A DNA stretch of 64,000 nucleotides from Adiantum capillus-veneris (taxonomy: Eukaryota; Streptophyta; Polypodiopsida; Polypodiales; Pteridaceae). The notes below the pieces were generated by a model. That model was not told where the DNA came from. It did not search any database and worked only from the letters and a program-made list of their open reading frames with translations. Position numbers and translations under genes: made by a program. The stretch spans positions 109,861,641 through 109,925,640 of the forward strand of contig CM043942.1 of NCBI GenBank assembly GCA_014529385.2. The letters are read 5' to 3'. Shown in pieces: positions 1-11,362 of the stretch (the first letter of the stretch is position 1; the number at the start of each line of letters is the position of its first letter).

Positions 1-649
1 GTGTGTGTGTGTGTGTATGTGTGTATATAATAAATCACTCTCTCTCTCGTTCCCACACCCACAAACCCGCGATACTTATACACAAACACTTACATACACA
101 TACACAACCCACTCGCACGCCATACAAGCACACACAAGTAGTGATATACACACTCACGAGCACACACGCCTACGCGCCAACACATATTTAAATGGTACAC
201 ACACGCCATATGCAACCACAAAAAAAAACAACAACGAAGTTCAACATCGACAAAGAAGAAGAACGGCCAAGTCACGCAGTGGAAACATAAAATCGAGAAG
301 TAACACTGAAGGCATGCCCCGATCGATCCCAAAACTGGCGAACGCACTACACCGACGCACCAGCAAGGCCCGACATTCATGGGCACCTCGTCCATGACGC
401 ATCTCCGTAGTAACATCGGTAGGTTATTATTATTTTGCAGTTTCAAGCCAAGAACCTCTATAAAAACCCATTGTAAATTGCCACCTCTCTCTAGGTGATG
501 GTCACAAAGGCCCACCTAGGAGATATCATTTTAAAAATTCTCCTAAGACATAGCAAAGGTCAACCATCTGGGACCCAACTGCTTGATTTGTTTCTCCTAA
601 TTAGGTCCCTAACCTGATCATATTATCCTAAGCTAATGCAGCCTGCACC

Positions 650-657
650 TATAAAAG
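650..657 (+). promoter_or_regulatory. TATA box of Ty3-A LTR
   Basis: TATAAAAG is preceded by a GC-rich stretch. It and roughly 50 bp on either side are preserved in the second LTR copy (7859-7866). It probably directed transcription of the element; the start would be expected about 30 bp downstream. Confidence 0.5.
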
Positions 658-990
658 GGCACAAAGAGGTCACTATCAAGGGCGGCAAATTCGGGGACTG
701 GCAACACTTCCATCAAGAGAGAGGCGATTTTAGGGCATCATTTTGAAAAGTTAGCATTATGAGAAGGAAGCCATGTCCACACCCTGACTCCAAGGGTTTC
801 CACACATACGCAAGAGTAGAATCTCCATGCTTATGGAATCACCTCTAGAGAACGCACTATAGGCTCACTATCTCTCTCTATCTATATCTCTATCACCATA
901 GTCGCCATCTCGCCGAAGCTAAGGTTTCTATAAATATTGCATTGAATCAAGTTTCCCTCACATCCGAGGGGTTTTCATCACCTATGTCTC

Positions 991-992
991 TC

Positions 993-1041
<49 letters not shown>
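991..1041. repeat. (CT)n microsatellite
   Basis: Nearly pure CT dinucleotide repeat inside the presumed R/U5 part of the Ty3-A LTR. Confidence 0.95.
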
Positions 1042-1052
<11 letters not shown>

Positions 1053-1211
1053 GGTGTGTAGTGTTTGTGCTATTTTAAGTCACCCTTGTCCGCGTCCTAG
1101 CTGCTCAAAGCTAAGTAGTGCACCTTTTCACTTCTCGTGGCCAGCTCGGCGTGCATCGGCTCCTGGCGTTTGAGGCTGTCGGGGTCTGTGTCGCGCTTTG
1201 TGCTTATCATT

Positions 1212-1230
1212 TTGTGCCCCCACTGAGGAA
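1212..1230 (+). promoter_or_regulatory. PBS-like site of Ty3-A
   Basis: The tract TGTGCCCCCACTGAGGAA follows an LTR-type CA end by 3 bp. The same motif, TGGTGCCCCCACTGAGGAAC, occurs at 60622-60641 in Ty3-D. Its layout (TGG, then CC, then GRGGA) resembles the TGGCGCCGTTGCCGGGGA primer-binding site known from Athila/Tat elements, with several substitutions. The primer tRNA is not identified. Confidence 0.4.
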
Positions 1231-3404
1231 GACTTCTCGAAAACCTCAAGTTTACAATGTTGAAAACAACGCACATCGTCAACCATGTACGAATGGCTGC
1301 AAGAATTTTCCAACTAGAGAACGGAGGAGGAGGAGATTGAAGAAACATTGACCGCCTTCACTGAAATACTACTGCCCGGCTTGTAGCGTCATCAATATCC
1401 AAGAGGTAAGCTGACCATCTTGCATTGCTTGTGCTAACTGCAAATTAAGAGCATCAGGTGGGAGGGCTACGAAATTCCATCACTGCTGTCGACCAAAGCA
1501 CACGATCAATGAATGCCAGCAATGAAGGTAACGAAGAGGCAGAAATAATCTACATCGACATCCACCGCGAGGAGGTCATCCATATCAAATGAGGAAAAAG
1601 ATCAATAAAGCCTCTCTTTCCTAAGGAATCTGCAAGTAAAGGTATAGCCTTTGCTCCTAAGTGGCAAAAAGAGGCTACTCGAGCCAAAGGAAAAGAAGGG
1701 CTAGGCCAGTCCTCAAACACATGACCCAAAAGAAGAAGCACCTGGCCACACGAGTGCTTCAAGTTCGAGAAGCAAAATCATGCCTAGTTTTCCAAAAGAA
1801 GGTCATCCGAGGCAAAGCGGTGGAAGGTCGCTTATCGTGTAATATTTAATGGTCTAGTAACTTGTGTGTAGTGGAAAATAGCATGAACATAGTGAGAATT
1901 TCACTAGAATAGCTTCCTAATGAGAATAACAAGAGTGCTTGGGTGGAGAGAGCAACAGAAAGCATAACACCTAGTTAGATAGCATGAACAATACTTCAAA
2001 AGAGAGAGAAATTAAGCAATTGACAACAGTTGAGGACCGAATTTGCATGGAGCCGGTCCTCCCTCCAAAAGGCTTTGTATTATGGTTTCTCCCATCAAGA
2101 GAGACATTTTACAATACAATTCTTTGTGTTCCTTCGATACTAGATGGTGCAATGAAGATGGAAACTTCATGCACTAAACAAAACACTTATCAAACACAAC
2201 ATCAATTCTCTCACGGTCTCAGACCCAAGACCTCATACACCTTCGAAGATGGTGAGACCTAGTGGGGTATGAGAGTAGATTGAGAGGAAGAAGGAGTATT
2301 CTTACGAGAAAGATGTACATCTCCTCACATAATTACTCATATTAGCATAGCTTAGCTTAGTAATTAACATGGTAGAGGAGATGAGCATGCATTGAAGCTT
2401 GGCTCTTGGTTGGAATTGCATCACAAAGCCAAGAGTTGTTGGTGTAGGCATCCCTTCTCACAAGTTTGGAGTAGGTGGTAAGCTTTCCATTAAAGCTTGA
2501 GAAGGAGAGAGAGTCTTCTTTTCTTCACACATGAGATTGTGTGAGTGTGTGTGTGATAATGCCTTGAAAAAATCAGCCCCCTCTCTCTCTCTTGGTTGAC
2601 CCCCCTTGCTAATTACTCATGCTACAGCCCTATTGGACCTCCCCACAGCCTCAGCCAATGGAAATTAAGCAGCATAAATGATAGCCTTCTGACATGTGTC
2701 CCCGTTTCCCCTTTTGTGAGAGCTTCGGGTAATTAATAAATTCAACTAAACTCTCATTGGACCCCTTTGCCTGTTGGCCAATAGGAATCAGGCAAGCCAT
2801 TGGGTTGTTGAATGCTCATTGGTCCCCTTGGGAGATTGTCCAATAGTCTTCTAGAGAGCTTAATTCTTATTGGTTCTTTTATTAAGTGTTTTTAAATTAA
2901 TTAAATTAGATTTACTCTAGCCTAATTCTCATTGGTCCACCTCCATGGCCATCCAATAGGATTTGAGTACACCTTGTGGGCATCTAGCCTAGGACATGTG
3001 TCCCTCTTTCCCCTTGTGTACAATGAAGCTTGTGAGTGTGTGTGGGTGTTTTTCTCTCATCCCCTACTTCTTGGGCTTGCCCCCTCCTATGTAGAGCTTG
3101 ACAAAGAATTTTTGGGACACACACAAAGCATCCAATTCCCCTAATGTTTGACCTTTGGACACAACCTTTGAATTTTAGAACCTTAGCATTTTGGAAGTCT
3201 TAATGGGTTGAACCTTAGGGTATTTTGAGCCCATTGTTGCACATAGCTCTTTTGCAGATGCCCCCCCCCTTTGGATCCCTATTTTCCCTCCTTTGGATCC
3301 CTACTGTGGCCAGTCTGTTAGCTTAACCAATATTCTATCTTTTTCACCCCTGGCACTTCCCCATATTAAATGACCAGTTTAAAATAATTTAGGAGAATTA
3401 GATA
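1231..3404. other. Leader/intergenic DNA of Ty3-A, no gene seen
   Basis: Only short, unconvincing ORFs are present. The one structured segment is the CCAAT-containing array at 2630-3010, listed separately. Confidence 0.5.
2630..3010. repeat. Decayed ~60-bp tandem array with CCAAT/ATTGG motifs
   Basis: The motif CTCATTGG (or CTTATTGG) starts at 2753, 2815, 2866 and 2928, a spacing of 51-62 bp. Each is followed by CCAATAG-like sequence in the opposite sense. Outside the array, a GACATGTGTCCC repeat occurs near 2692 and 2994. The result is about nine CCAAT-box cores in 330 bp, in alternating orientation. No function is shown. Confidence 0.55.
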
Positions 3405-3683
3405 TTGATTATTATGACATATCGATTCACGCGGTGCATGCGAGTGCTGCCAGTCCACTTTGACAACCCCGAAGCAGAAGTGGTAAGAAGATTTCCATGC
3501 CCTAAGGAGGAGTTGTTTGGCTACTGTCCTAGCTGCTTTAGAGGGCGGATAGAGGGCCTTCCTCCTCTCCCCGTGCAGCTCATCCTGAAGAAATTGTCCA
3601 CCACGGGTGAGACCCAGTGGGCTGGAGATGAATTACAGCTAAATGGAGTGGAGTTCATGCAACGGGCTGACAACGGTAATTAA
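3405..3683 (+). CDS. Unidentified small ORF in Ty3-A leader
   Basis: A 92-codon open frame containing a CPSC motif (residues about 42-45) and a proline-rich stretch (GLPPLPVQ). I do not recognise the family. It lies upstream of the leader ORF and gag relic of Ty3-A in the same orientation, so it could be part of the element or host sequence captured by it. Its composition is less repetitive than the surrounding frames, which is the only reason to list it. Confidence 0.25.
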   Translation: MIIMTYRFTRCMRVLPVHFDNPEAEVVRRFPCPKEELFGYCPSCFRGRIEGLPPLPVQLILKKLSTTGETQWAGDELQLNGVEFMQRADNGN

Positions 3684-3861
3684 TTGCAGCTGCTGCTAGC
3701 TAAAAGACTAAGAGTAGTCAAATGCGTTGCCATCACTCCATAGGTGCTGAGCGACGAAGGGAAAGTGGAGCCTATGAAGGGCGATGATCTCATATGGATG
3801 TGCCGGCTTGTCAACACCAACATGATAAGAGTGTAAGTAAGTGCTCTACACTCTGTGCATC

Positions 3862-4074
3862 ATGGATAACGGACCAACCGCCTTTCCATTTAGGTTTTTG
3901 CAACACATGCATGTGAATATTTATGTAGATAGGAAAATCTTCTATCAATAGAAGATTGTGTATCTGTTTGGTGCTGTGGTGCTAGGAGAAATCCTTAGCT
4001 CCCCAAACCCTATTATTCTCCCCGTGTTGGATTACCACCACTCTTTCAATGTTTCCATTTTTATGATGTTTTGA
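3862..4074 (+). pseudogene. Ty3-A leader ORF (~70 aa family), one internal stop
   Basis: The frame runs from ATG at 3862 to TGA at 4074, exactly 70 codons plus stop, with one in-frame TAG near the middle. Its translation aligns along its whole length with the leader ORF at 60671-60886 in Ty3-D. Shared landmarks are an NG..PF.F.QH start, V.I.VDRK.F in the centre, FGA, EILSSPNPIIL, and a hydrophobic end. The family is not a standard retroelement domain that I recognise. It sits between the PBS and gag in both elements. Function is unknown; conservation of length and position suggests a real protein in the ancestor. Confidence 0.55.
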
Positions 4075-4186
4075 ATCTATCCACCCAACCCTGTAAGAAA
4101 GCCGCTATGAGCCGCTGATGTCATTTGTGTGTTTTTTTAAAAAAAGAGTTTGTAATTTCCTGCTCATTGAGCTACTACCATGGAAA

Positions 4187-5331
4187 GTGTCCCTTTTCCC
4201 ACATTCAGTGGAAAAAAGGGAGAAGACATCACCATCAATTTTTTGGATGACTTTGATATCGCTTGTGTGGTTTCGAGCAAGGATGATGATGCCTCACGAC
4301 TATGAATTTTTACTCTACTGATGAAAGTAGAGGCCAAGTCTTAGTACAATGCTTTGCCCCAAGCTACCAAGAATTCCTGGGATGTACTACGTGCTACCTT
4401 TGTGAAGAGGTTTGGTGGAGGCACAACCTCAAAAAAGTTATGGCAGTTGTTGACAAAGTTAGAGCAGGGAGGTCTGCTAGAGTATGCCACTTACGGATCC
4501 AAGTTTGTAGATTTATGGGAGCGATGGGTTGCCTTACTAGAGGGAGGTGAAGGAGCACCTAATTTCCTGAAGAAGGACCGTTTCATTGCTGGCCTATGGT
4601 CGCCGCTTAAAGAGAAGGTGAAGGGGAGATTCCTTGCAACATATGAGTTGGCAGTGGAAGTAGCCCACCTTAAATACAAGAAGCTGCGCATGCAAGCAAG
4701 AGTAAACAAGTTAGAGGAATTGAACTCAGTCCAACTAACACTCGAGTGACTGCAATAGCCGTTCAAAGAACCCACCCACAAAAGGCATTAGAAGAGCAGC
4801 AAGACCTATTGTGTCGCATCGCTCGAAAGTCTATCCGTGCACCTAGTAGAGCAAGGGCATGCACCTGTCAAAAATCCAGAGCAAGGGAGAGGACAATGAA
4901 GGCAAAATGAGGAGTACTACTGCTACAGCTGTGGGGAGGACGGCCATGGCATGTACTACTGCCCACATCCGAGAAGGCAAAACTTCAATAGAGGAGAAAG
5001 ACAGAATCAGATCTTCCCACCAAGGGCGAGGCCACCGCCACCCAGGCAACCAATCCCACATGTTCAAATCCCACCACCAATCGTGCAACCACAACCAATC
5101 CCACGAGTTCAAGTCCTACAGCCACCAATACAACTACCGCCACAATCACCACTTACACTCATCCTACGCCCACCACCAATTGGCAACCGAACGCTAAGTT
5201 TCATTGGTCTTGCAAAAGAGGTCAAGATGAAGATAACAGAAGAAGGGTCAAGCGAGAATTTTATTCAAAGGATTGAAGCAGTGGAACAAGACGTTAAAGA
5301 ATCAAAAGATGCTACCTTAGTGAGGAGGTAA
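4187..5331 (+). pseudogene. gag: Ty3-A gag relic with zinc knuckle
   Basis: Translation resembles the Ty3-D gag at 61269 onward: an FPTF start, a FLDD region, then a capsid-like segment with FVKRFG, FVDLWERW, GAPNFLKK and RFIAGLW (about 4354-4749). A zinc knuckle follows at about 4917-4970 with the spacing C-YS-C-GEDG-H-GMYY-C, equivalent to CX2CX4HX4C, then HPRR as in Ty3-D. A proline/glutamine-rich tail runs to 5331. Stops and frame changes near 4319 and 4750-4900 show that it is dead. Gag would have formed the virus-like particle and bound RNA. Confidence 0.75.
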
Positions 5332-5930
5332 GTCAAGAAAATCGTGTTACAAATGTTAGTACATCTCTAACCTTGGATGAAATAGACACCAAAGCAATCA
5401 ATCGACCACATTGGGTACTAAGGGTAAGAAGGTGTAAAGTGTTGATCAAGCCTTGTCATAGTAAGAGAAATGCAAAGAGCATGGAAGATACAAGAGAAGA
5501 GAAGGACCAGCCTGCTAGCAAGGCTTTGTAGAAGATGGACAATGTATCAAGCAAAGGGGAGGGCTTTGCAAACAAAAGCCTTTGCAACAACATGGACCAA
5601 GAACAGTGTAGCAAGCTAAAGGCATCCTGCATCAAGGAAGTTTCACCAAAGCACCATAACAAAGAGGTAAGTATGAATGAAGGTTTGGAGCTGCAAATTG
5701 TTCCAAAGGCTTGGCAGCCGAGCAAGAATTTATTGTGTAGTATCATAGACTTGGAGATGGATAATGCCTCTAGTCTACTGAAAGGAGTTATAGACTTGGA
5801 GATAAGTAATGCCTCTAGTCTACTGAAAGGTGTTATAAAGTTGGAGATGGGTAATGCCTTCAGTTTATGTGAGGGTGTTCAGAGTAAGTTTGATGATCAA
5901 CATGTTGCCAACCTTTTAAGGATGTTCTAG
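5331..5930 (+). pseudogene. Unidentified ORF replacing pol in Ty3-A, with 15-aa repeats
   Basis: One reading frame stays open for 200 codons apart from a TAG at 5529. It begins right after the gag tail and shows no protease, RT or integrase motif. The C-terminal third holds three 15-residue repeats (5745-5879) of the form I.LEM.NASSLLKGV. AG/GTAAGT-like donor sites occur at about 5328 and 5667, so this may instead be exons of something else. I do not recognise the protein. Confidence 0.35.
5745..5879 (+). repeat. Three 45-bp in-frame tandem repeats
   Basis: Units start at 5745, 5790 and 5835 and are each exactly 45 bp, so the reading frame is kept. Units 1 and 2 are nearly identical; unit 3 is more diverged. 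Confidence 0.85.
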
Positions 5931-6019
5931 ACTCCTCCACAATGCAGCATTGTGTTTGCATGGGATGCATTATACCTATGGTCATGGGTAATCACTAGGA
6001 CATATAAGGTAGGATCAGC

Positions 6020-6388
6020 ATGGAGACAAAAAAAAAGGAGCCATGGATAGACAAAAGGTTGATAGAATGCAAGAATGAAGGCCTCATCCCCAATTTGGTG
6101 CAGATTTTTGTAAATAGTGCATCCTCTCTTTGGAGAGAGGTAAGTGGATTACGCTTGTATTTAAGCCGCAAGGTATGTGGCTTACTATCAACATCAGAAA
6201 AGACAGCTGACATGCTTGAGCACACACAAGAGGAGCATGATATGTTTGCTGGCTTTTCCAGTCGTGGCAGTAAGCAAGATTTTGAAGAAAACTGGAGCTC
6301 ATCACACCAACAAGGCGGCCATATATGGTGGATTCTTGGTACACTCTTGGGAATCATAATCTTCAGTTCTGTCTTTGCAGAAGCCTAG
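6020..6388 (+). CDS. Small ORF with C-terminal membrane segment, 3' end of Ty3-A
   Basis: A 122-codon ORF. Residues about 98-120 (from GGHIWWILG to the end) form one strongly hydrophobic stretch, as in a C-terminal membrane anchor. The rest is hydrophilic. It lies between the broken coding region and the presumed polypurine tract, the place where some plant Ty3 elements carry a third ORF. There is no sequence resemblance to a known envelope protein that I can name, and membrane localisation is only inferred. An AG/GTAAGT site lies inside it near 6137. Confidence 0.35.
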   Translation: METKKKEPWIDKRLIECKNEGLIPNLVQIFVNSASSLWREVSGLRLYLSRKVCGLLSTSEKTADMLEHTQEEHDMFAGFSSRGSKQDFEENWSSSHQQGGHIWWILGTLLGIIIFSSVFAEA

Positions 6389-6729
6389 ATGCTCACTTTT
6401 CCTCTCGCTACTAGTGGTTACAAATTTGGTTCTATTTGGCATGCAAATTGTATTATTCAGACACTACAGATAATGATCCTATTCTTAACCTGGGATCCAG
6501 GAGGACACTAGCATAAAGTTCTAGAAGCCATGGGCTTCCCATTTAATCAGCCCGCACTATATCAAGGAACAGGGTATCATCCGGACCTGTTCCAGATTCA
6601 TGGATATCCCAGAAATCTCACCAATGGCCAAATGGAATGTCTAGTTTAGAAGACAACTTGATATCGGCTCCTACAACTCCGCTGCTAGAGAATCAGAAGC
6701 AAAGCTAGAATCATGAATGCCTCTAGCTA

Positions 6730-6743
6730 GAAGGGAGGCCTAA
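6730..6743 (+). promoter_or_regulatory. Candidate polypurine tract of Ty3-A
   Basis: AGAAGGGAGG lies directly before the presumed start of the 3' LTR (TGACGGCC at 6744). Confidence 0.35.
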
Positions 6744-6939
6744 TGACGGCCGGTTTTTGAAACCGCGACCACAAGAACCAACCCCAATCAAGAAGGAGCA
6801 TAATGCAAGGAAAATGATGAAAACAAACATTTTTTTGCATGCACCACCACCCCTTCCATGCTTGCAGGCGGTGGGCCGCATCTCAGTTTGGCCACACTCC
6901 TCCATTATCACCAGAAGATAGCTCCTCTCTCTCCTGCTC

Positions 6940-7051
<112 letters not shown>

Positions 7052-7305
7052 CTCACCCTCGTTGAATCGTTCAAACCCCCCTTGCGTTTTTGAGACAACA
7101 TGCCCCCCTCACCCCTCATCCTTCAACTCTCTCACCATCTCCCCACCTCGTTGACTCTCTCCCCCCCCTCTTATTTCCTCTCCGCCCCGGCAGTCCCATG
7201 CAGCGCAAACAAGTCTCCCTCTCTCCCATTCAAACACACACACACACCCTCTCAATCTGGGCCCCAACCCCCCCTCACCCCTTCCTCCCTCGCTCGGCAT
7301 CACTC

Positions 7306-7310
<5 letters not shown>

Positions 7311-7363
<53 letters not shown>
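7311..7363. repeat. (CT)n microsatellite
   Basis: About 26 CT units, followed at 7410-7460 by shorter CT and CA runs. Confidence 0.97.
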
Positions 7364-7366
<3 letters not shown>

Positions 7367-7528
7367 CTTTGTGTAGCAGCCAAACCAATGTAGCCAGAAA
7401 ATCACACACACTCTCTCTCTCTCTCTCATAGATGCACACACACACACACACACACACTCCCCATCCCTCACGTGCTCCCTCTCTCATTCCCCCCCCGTCC
7501 TCTGTGTAACCTGCACGTAAGCAGCTTA

Positions 7529-7597
7529 ATATATATATATATATATATATATGTGTATGTATGTATGTATGTATGTATGTATGTATGTATGTATATA
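7529..7597. repeat. (AT)n (GTAT)n compound microsatellite
   Basis: AT units change to GTAT tetranucleotides. The equivalent place at the window start is a (GT)n tract, so this simple-repeat site has evolved differently in the two LTRs. Confidence 0.9.
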
Positions 7598-7997
7598 TAA
7601 CAAATCACTCACTCTCTCTCTCGTTCCCACACCCACACACCCTCGATACTTATACAAAAACACTTGCATTCACATACACAACCCACTCGCACACCATACA
7701 AGCACACACAAATGGTGATATATGCACTCACGAGCACACACACCTACATGCATGCAAAGATTCAAACGGTACACGCATGCCATACGCACCCACAGAAAAA
7801 AAAAACAAAGTTTGACCCTAACCTAATCAAATTATCCTAAGCTAATGCAGCCTGCACCTATAAAAGGGCACTGAGAGGTCACTATCAGGGGCGGCCACTG
7901 GCAACACTTGCATCAAGAGAGAGGGGATTTTAGGTCAGCATTTTGGGAAGTTAGCACTATGAGAAGGAAGCCATGTCCACACCCTGACTCCAAGGGT

Positions 7998-9213
7998 TGA
8001 GAAACTTTGAAAAAAGGTAAAAAGAAAAAAATGTTTTTTGACACAGTTTAGGTTGAGAATTGATGTGCAAGAGTAAGGTCAAAAAAAGATTAAAGTTTTT
8101 TTCAGCTCATAAGCCAATTTTATGGATATATAGCACTAAAAAATTTGTTTTGAAACTCCTCAGATGATTCAAGCAAAATGATCACTAAACAAAACATAAA
8201 AGTGTCCCAGTAACAATCTAGTGTTAAAAGCTCTATCCAAATGCCTTTGTGAAGGAGCAATCAAGCTAGAGTACAGTGCTTGATGGTGAAAGGGTATGCC
8301 CATATACATTGAAATCTATAATTCCATTGTTCAATGCTCTAGCTCATGTTCCCATCTCTTGATTAGATTAGTCTTGAGATCAACTGGAAACTTGTGGTTT
8401 TGCCCATATTGTTTGTATATATCTGTAGTAATGTGCTTCAGTGATCTAGCTCTACTGTTGCTTTTAATGTTGGCAAAAATAGTGTTATTGAAATTACTAA
8501 TCCTGCAAACAATCATGTTAGAACTGGCAGGAGAGATATTAAATGGGTTAGTGAATGGGTTAGTGAGAGAGATATTAGATAGCCAATCGCCATCTTGATA
8601 CACATCCTTTCACACCTTGATGCCTTGTCTAAAACTTGTATGTGCTCTTCTATATAGTGGGAGATTTTACTTAACGGCAAGGGGACATATCCAAATTAAA
8701 TCAAGATGAAGTCATAAAGAATGTCAAAAGGGAATTTCCAATGGGTTTTGAGTATATCCCATGACCTCCAAAATCTGCACATCAGATTAGATCCACAGGA
8801 TTTGAAGGTACAGGGAATGCGTGATCTCTCTGAAGAAAAAGCTATTTCATGCTTTGTACTCCTGCAAATGAAAACATAGGAACATTTCTTTTTTATAAAG
8901 GCAATCCCAACAATCACAAGATTCAATAGCTCTAAGAAACTATTGTGGCTAATAACTTGACTACAATTTTGTCAAGATTGACAAGACCCAAGTCACCACT
9001 TTCTTCATGTATATAGCAGATGTTCCACTTGACTTTTGGAAGCTGATCAAAGGAATGCTTCAACAAACTTTAACACTATGGTCGTTTTCAAGAAGCCGTG
9101 CTAATTTTCTGTTCAAACAATGGATTTAAGTTAAGATCTTGAAGAAGATTCTGTCCTCCTAAGAGCTATTTCAAATGTTAATTATAGTCATCTGAAGTAA
9201 CACATACTATGGG
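7998..9213. other. No gene seen
   Basis: AT-rich DNA without a convincing coding frame. Fragments near 8700-8900 could be decayed exons upstream of the transposase-like gene, but I cannot support that. Confidence 0.4.
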
Positions 9214-10060
9214 TTTGACATGAGGCCCGGATGCTGGCTTATCCATTACTGTTGTTCTTTCATTGGTTACTGGTTTTACCAATAAAGAAAGTTTGCTAAA
9301 CTCACAGGATAATCATGGATAAATCTTGGATACGGGTAAGTGGTGTATCTGGGCTATATGGACTGGTTTTCGGTTGCATGACAGTGTACTTTGGCTGAAC
9401 TTTATGTATAAGCTGTATGAAAGCATCGAATGGCCTTTCAAAATAAATGCTAGATTAGGAATGCCTACTACTGACCCTAATCATGGTTTCTGACTGGATC
9501 AGATGATGGGCCGAAGTATACTACACACTAATAAGTACTTTGTAGCAATAACTCAGAATATGGTTTGACTTTGAAGCACGGATGCTGGCTTATCCCTTAC
9601 TGTTGATATTTACTTTTTGCTGGGATTAACGACAGGAGACTATGCTAACTCACAGAATAATAATGGATAGATTTGTATGCTGGGTATTGGGATATCTGGT
9701 ATATACGGGCTCTATTTCGGCCTTGTATAGGTTTACGTAGCTGTAATCTGTGTATTCTTTATATAGCACAAGCTTGCCTTCCACTATTAAATACCAAGTT
9801 GGGGATGCCAACTACTGACCCTAATCATGGAGGTTTTTCTGATCAGATGATGGGCCGAGATGGATCGGAAACTTATATGGGATTAGTAGTTCTACAACTA
9901 ATGGGATGGTCTTTGTTGTTGATCATTCTTATTGTTGATTTTACTGCAATAGACTGTGTTAAACTCATAGATTGTTTTAAGGTTTATCTTGGATACTAGA
10001 ATTTGCATTATCTGGAGTATATGAACTGCATGCGGCCCTATATACGGTATGGTTTTGGCT
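9214..10060. repeat. Diverged ~345-351-bp tandem repeat, about 2.5 copies
   Basis: The word GATGCTGGCTTATCC recurs at about 9230 and 9581, and GATGATGGGCCGA at 9502 and 9846, giving periods of 351 and 344 bp. A third, weaker copy starts around 9900 (compare the stretches near 9632 and 9949). There is no clear coding capacity. Confidence 0.7.
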
Positions 10061-11095
10061 TTTTATCTGATCTATTTGGATAATTTAGTCGTATATATGT
10101 ATTCATGTCTCTTCTTTCTGCTGATTATGGTCTCGGATCATGTTTGATTCTGTGAGGACCCTTGCCGATGACTGATTTATGCAAGGGTAGCTAGCCTTGT
10201 TGATCTAGGTTATCATATTATGTTCGAATTTGTGAATATCCATGCCAATGATGGATACATGTAAAGGTAAGTTATCCCTTGCTGGTCTTGACTGGTTTTT
10301 GTGCCGACGGTTTTTCCCCCGACTCTTATCACTATCTAGTAGTGGTATACTGGATAAAGTTGACTGGCTTTTTCGATTGGAAATGCTGGCAGATTAAACT
10401 ACTGCCTAGACTGAATGGCTGATGGTAAAAGGTGCTTCTTTCTGTTGATTATGGTCTCGAATCATTACTGTGGGTGCTTTTGAAGAGAAGATGTGACTGA
10501 GAGATTTCTATAACTCACTAAACTAGGTTTTTTGGAACTTTTTTGATGATGGAAATACTGGTAGAAGAGGACAGCCATGCCAATGATTGTTGAATCTGAT
10601 TAAAAAATACTAAAGTCTGACTTCACAGTAACATAAGAAACAATTGGTATAGCGTGAACAAGATTCTAGGCTATAAAAACTTCATTTAAAACTTGCGAAG
10701 AAAAGAAATGAACTTGAACTAAAACTGGAAAGTTTTTCTGGAAATAAATATTACTAATCAATTTGAACCCTAGAGGCATGATTTTTCTTTTTCTGATACC
10801 TTGGTGACATGGATGACAACTAGGTCACCCCAGTTACCGGCAATGCGAATGGTTTGTTTTCTTACTGTGGATGCAGGTAAGGGTGTCCTTTCCTTGGCTA
10901 TTGATTTAGAAGAAGAAGTGCTGTACCTGTAACTATTGGACTATAACAGGACCTTCCTACCATTTAAATGGCCTGTTATTATGATGTATTTGCTTTGGAT
11001 AAACTATCAAAAGTAATACATGACTTTGTACTGTATCTGTAGGCCATGGTCTTTGTAGAATATCTCATGTGTTATGTATACTGTTAATAGTTAAA
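10061..11095. other. No gene seen; short internal repeats
   Basis: Related phrases (TTATGGTCTCGGATCAT near 10127 and TTATGGTCTCGAATCAT near 10450; CCAATGATG near 10245) suggest further decayed repeats. No coding frame was found. Confidence 0.4.
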
Positions 11096-11096
11096 A

Positions 11097-11097
<1 letters not shown>

Positions 11098-11132
<35 letters not shown>
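11098..11132. repeat. (CT)n(CA)n microsatellite
   Basis: Short compound dinucleotide tract. Confidence 0.9.
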
Positions 11133-11133
<1 letters not shown>

Positions 11134-11222
11134 TCAGTTCATTTACCTTTGCAATACATCACTCTCAATCAGCTAGAGGAAATCATGTCTGCGGAGCCGT
11201 GTGTGTGCCAATTCCTTCTTTG

Positions 11223-11226
<4 letters not shown>

Positions 11227-11270
<44 letters not shown>
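11227..11270. repeat. (GT)n microsatellite
   Basis: About 22 GT units. Confidence 0.95.
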
Positions 11271-11271
<1 letters not shown>

Positions 11272-11362
11272 TATCTCTGCGTAGTCGATGGGGATGGGGT
11301 GCACTATATGATTTATTGCGTTAGATTTAGGCCGATGCTTTCATTGCAACAGGTCTTTTCAG

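Larger units (their letters stand above)
1..1209 (+). repeat. 5' LTR of Ty3-A (left part outside window)
   Basis: Positions 1-243 and 598-799 match 7548-7815 and 7815-7997 in the same orientation, so this is one of two terminal repeats about 7.5 kb apart. Positions 244-597 have no counterpart in the downstream copy, which is an indel. A TATA box (TATAAAAG) lies at 650-657 and is conserved at 7859-7866, as expected at a U3/R boundary. I place the right end at ...TTATCA (1209), just before a PBS-like motif. The window starts inside the LTR. The tract from 800 to 1209 is not found in the downstream copy, so this end rests on the PBS argument only. Confidence 0.5.

Noticed and set aside
1-397. 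Two overlapping plus-strand ORFs rich in His/Thr
   Set aside because: They come from CA-rich LTR sequence and are not kept in the second LTR copy.
9673-9999. 108-codon hydrophobic ORF
   Set aside because: It lies in a diverged tandem repeat whose other copy does not keep the frame.
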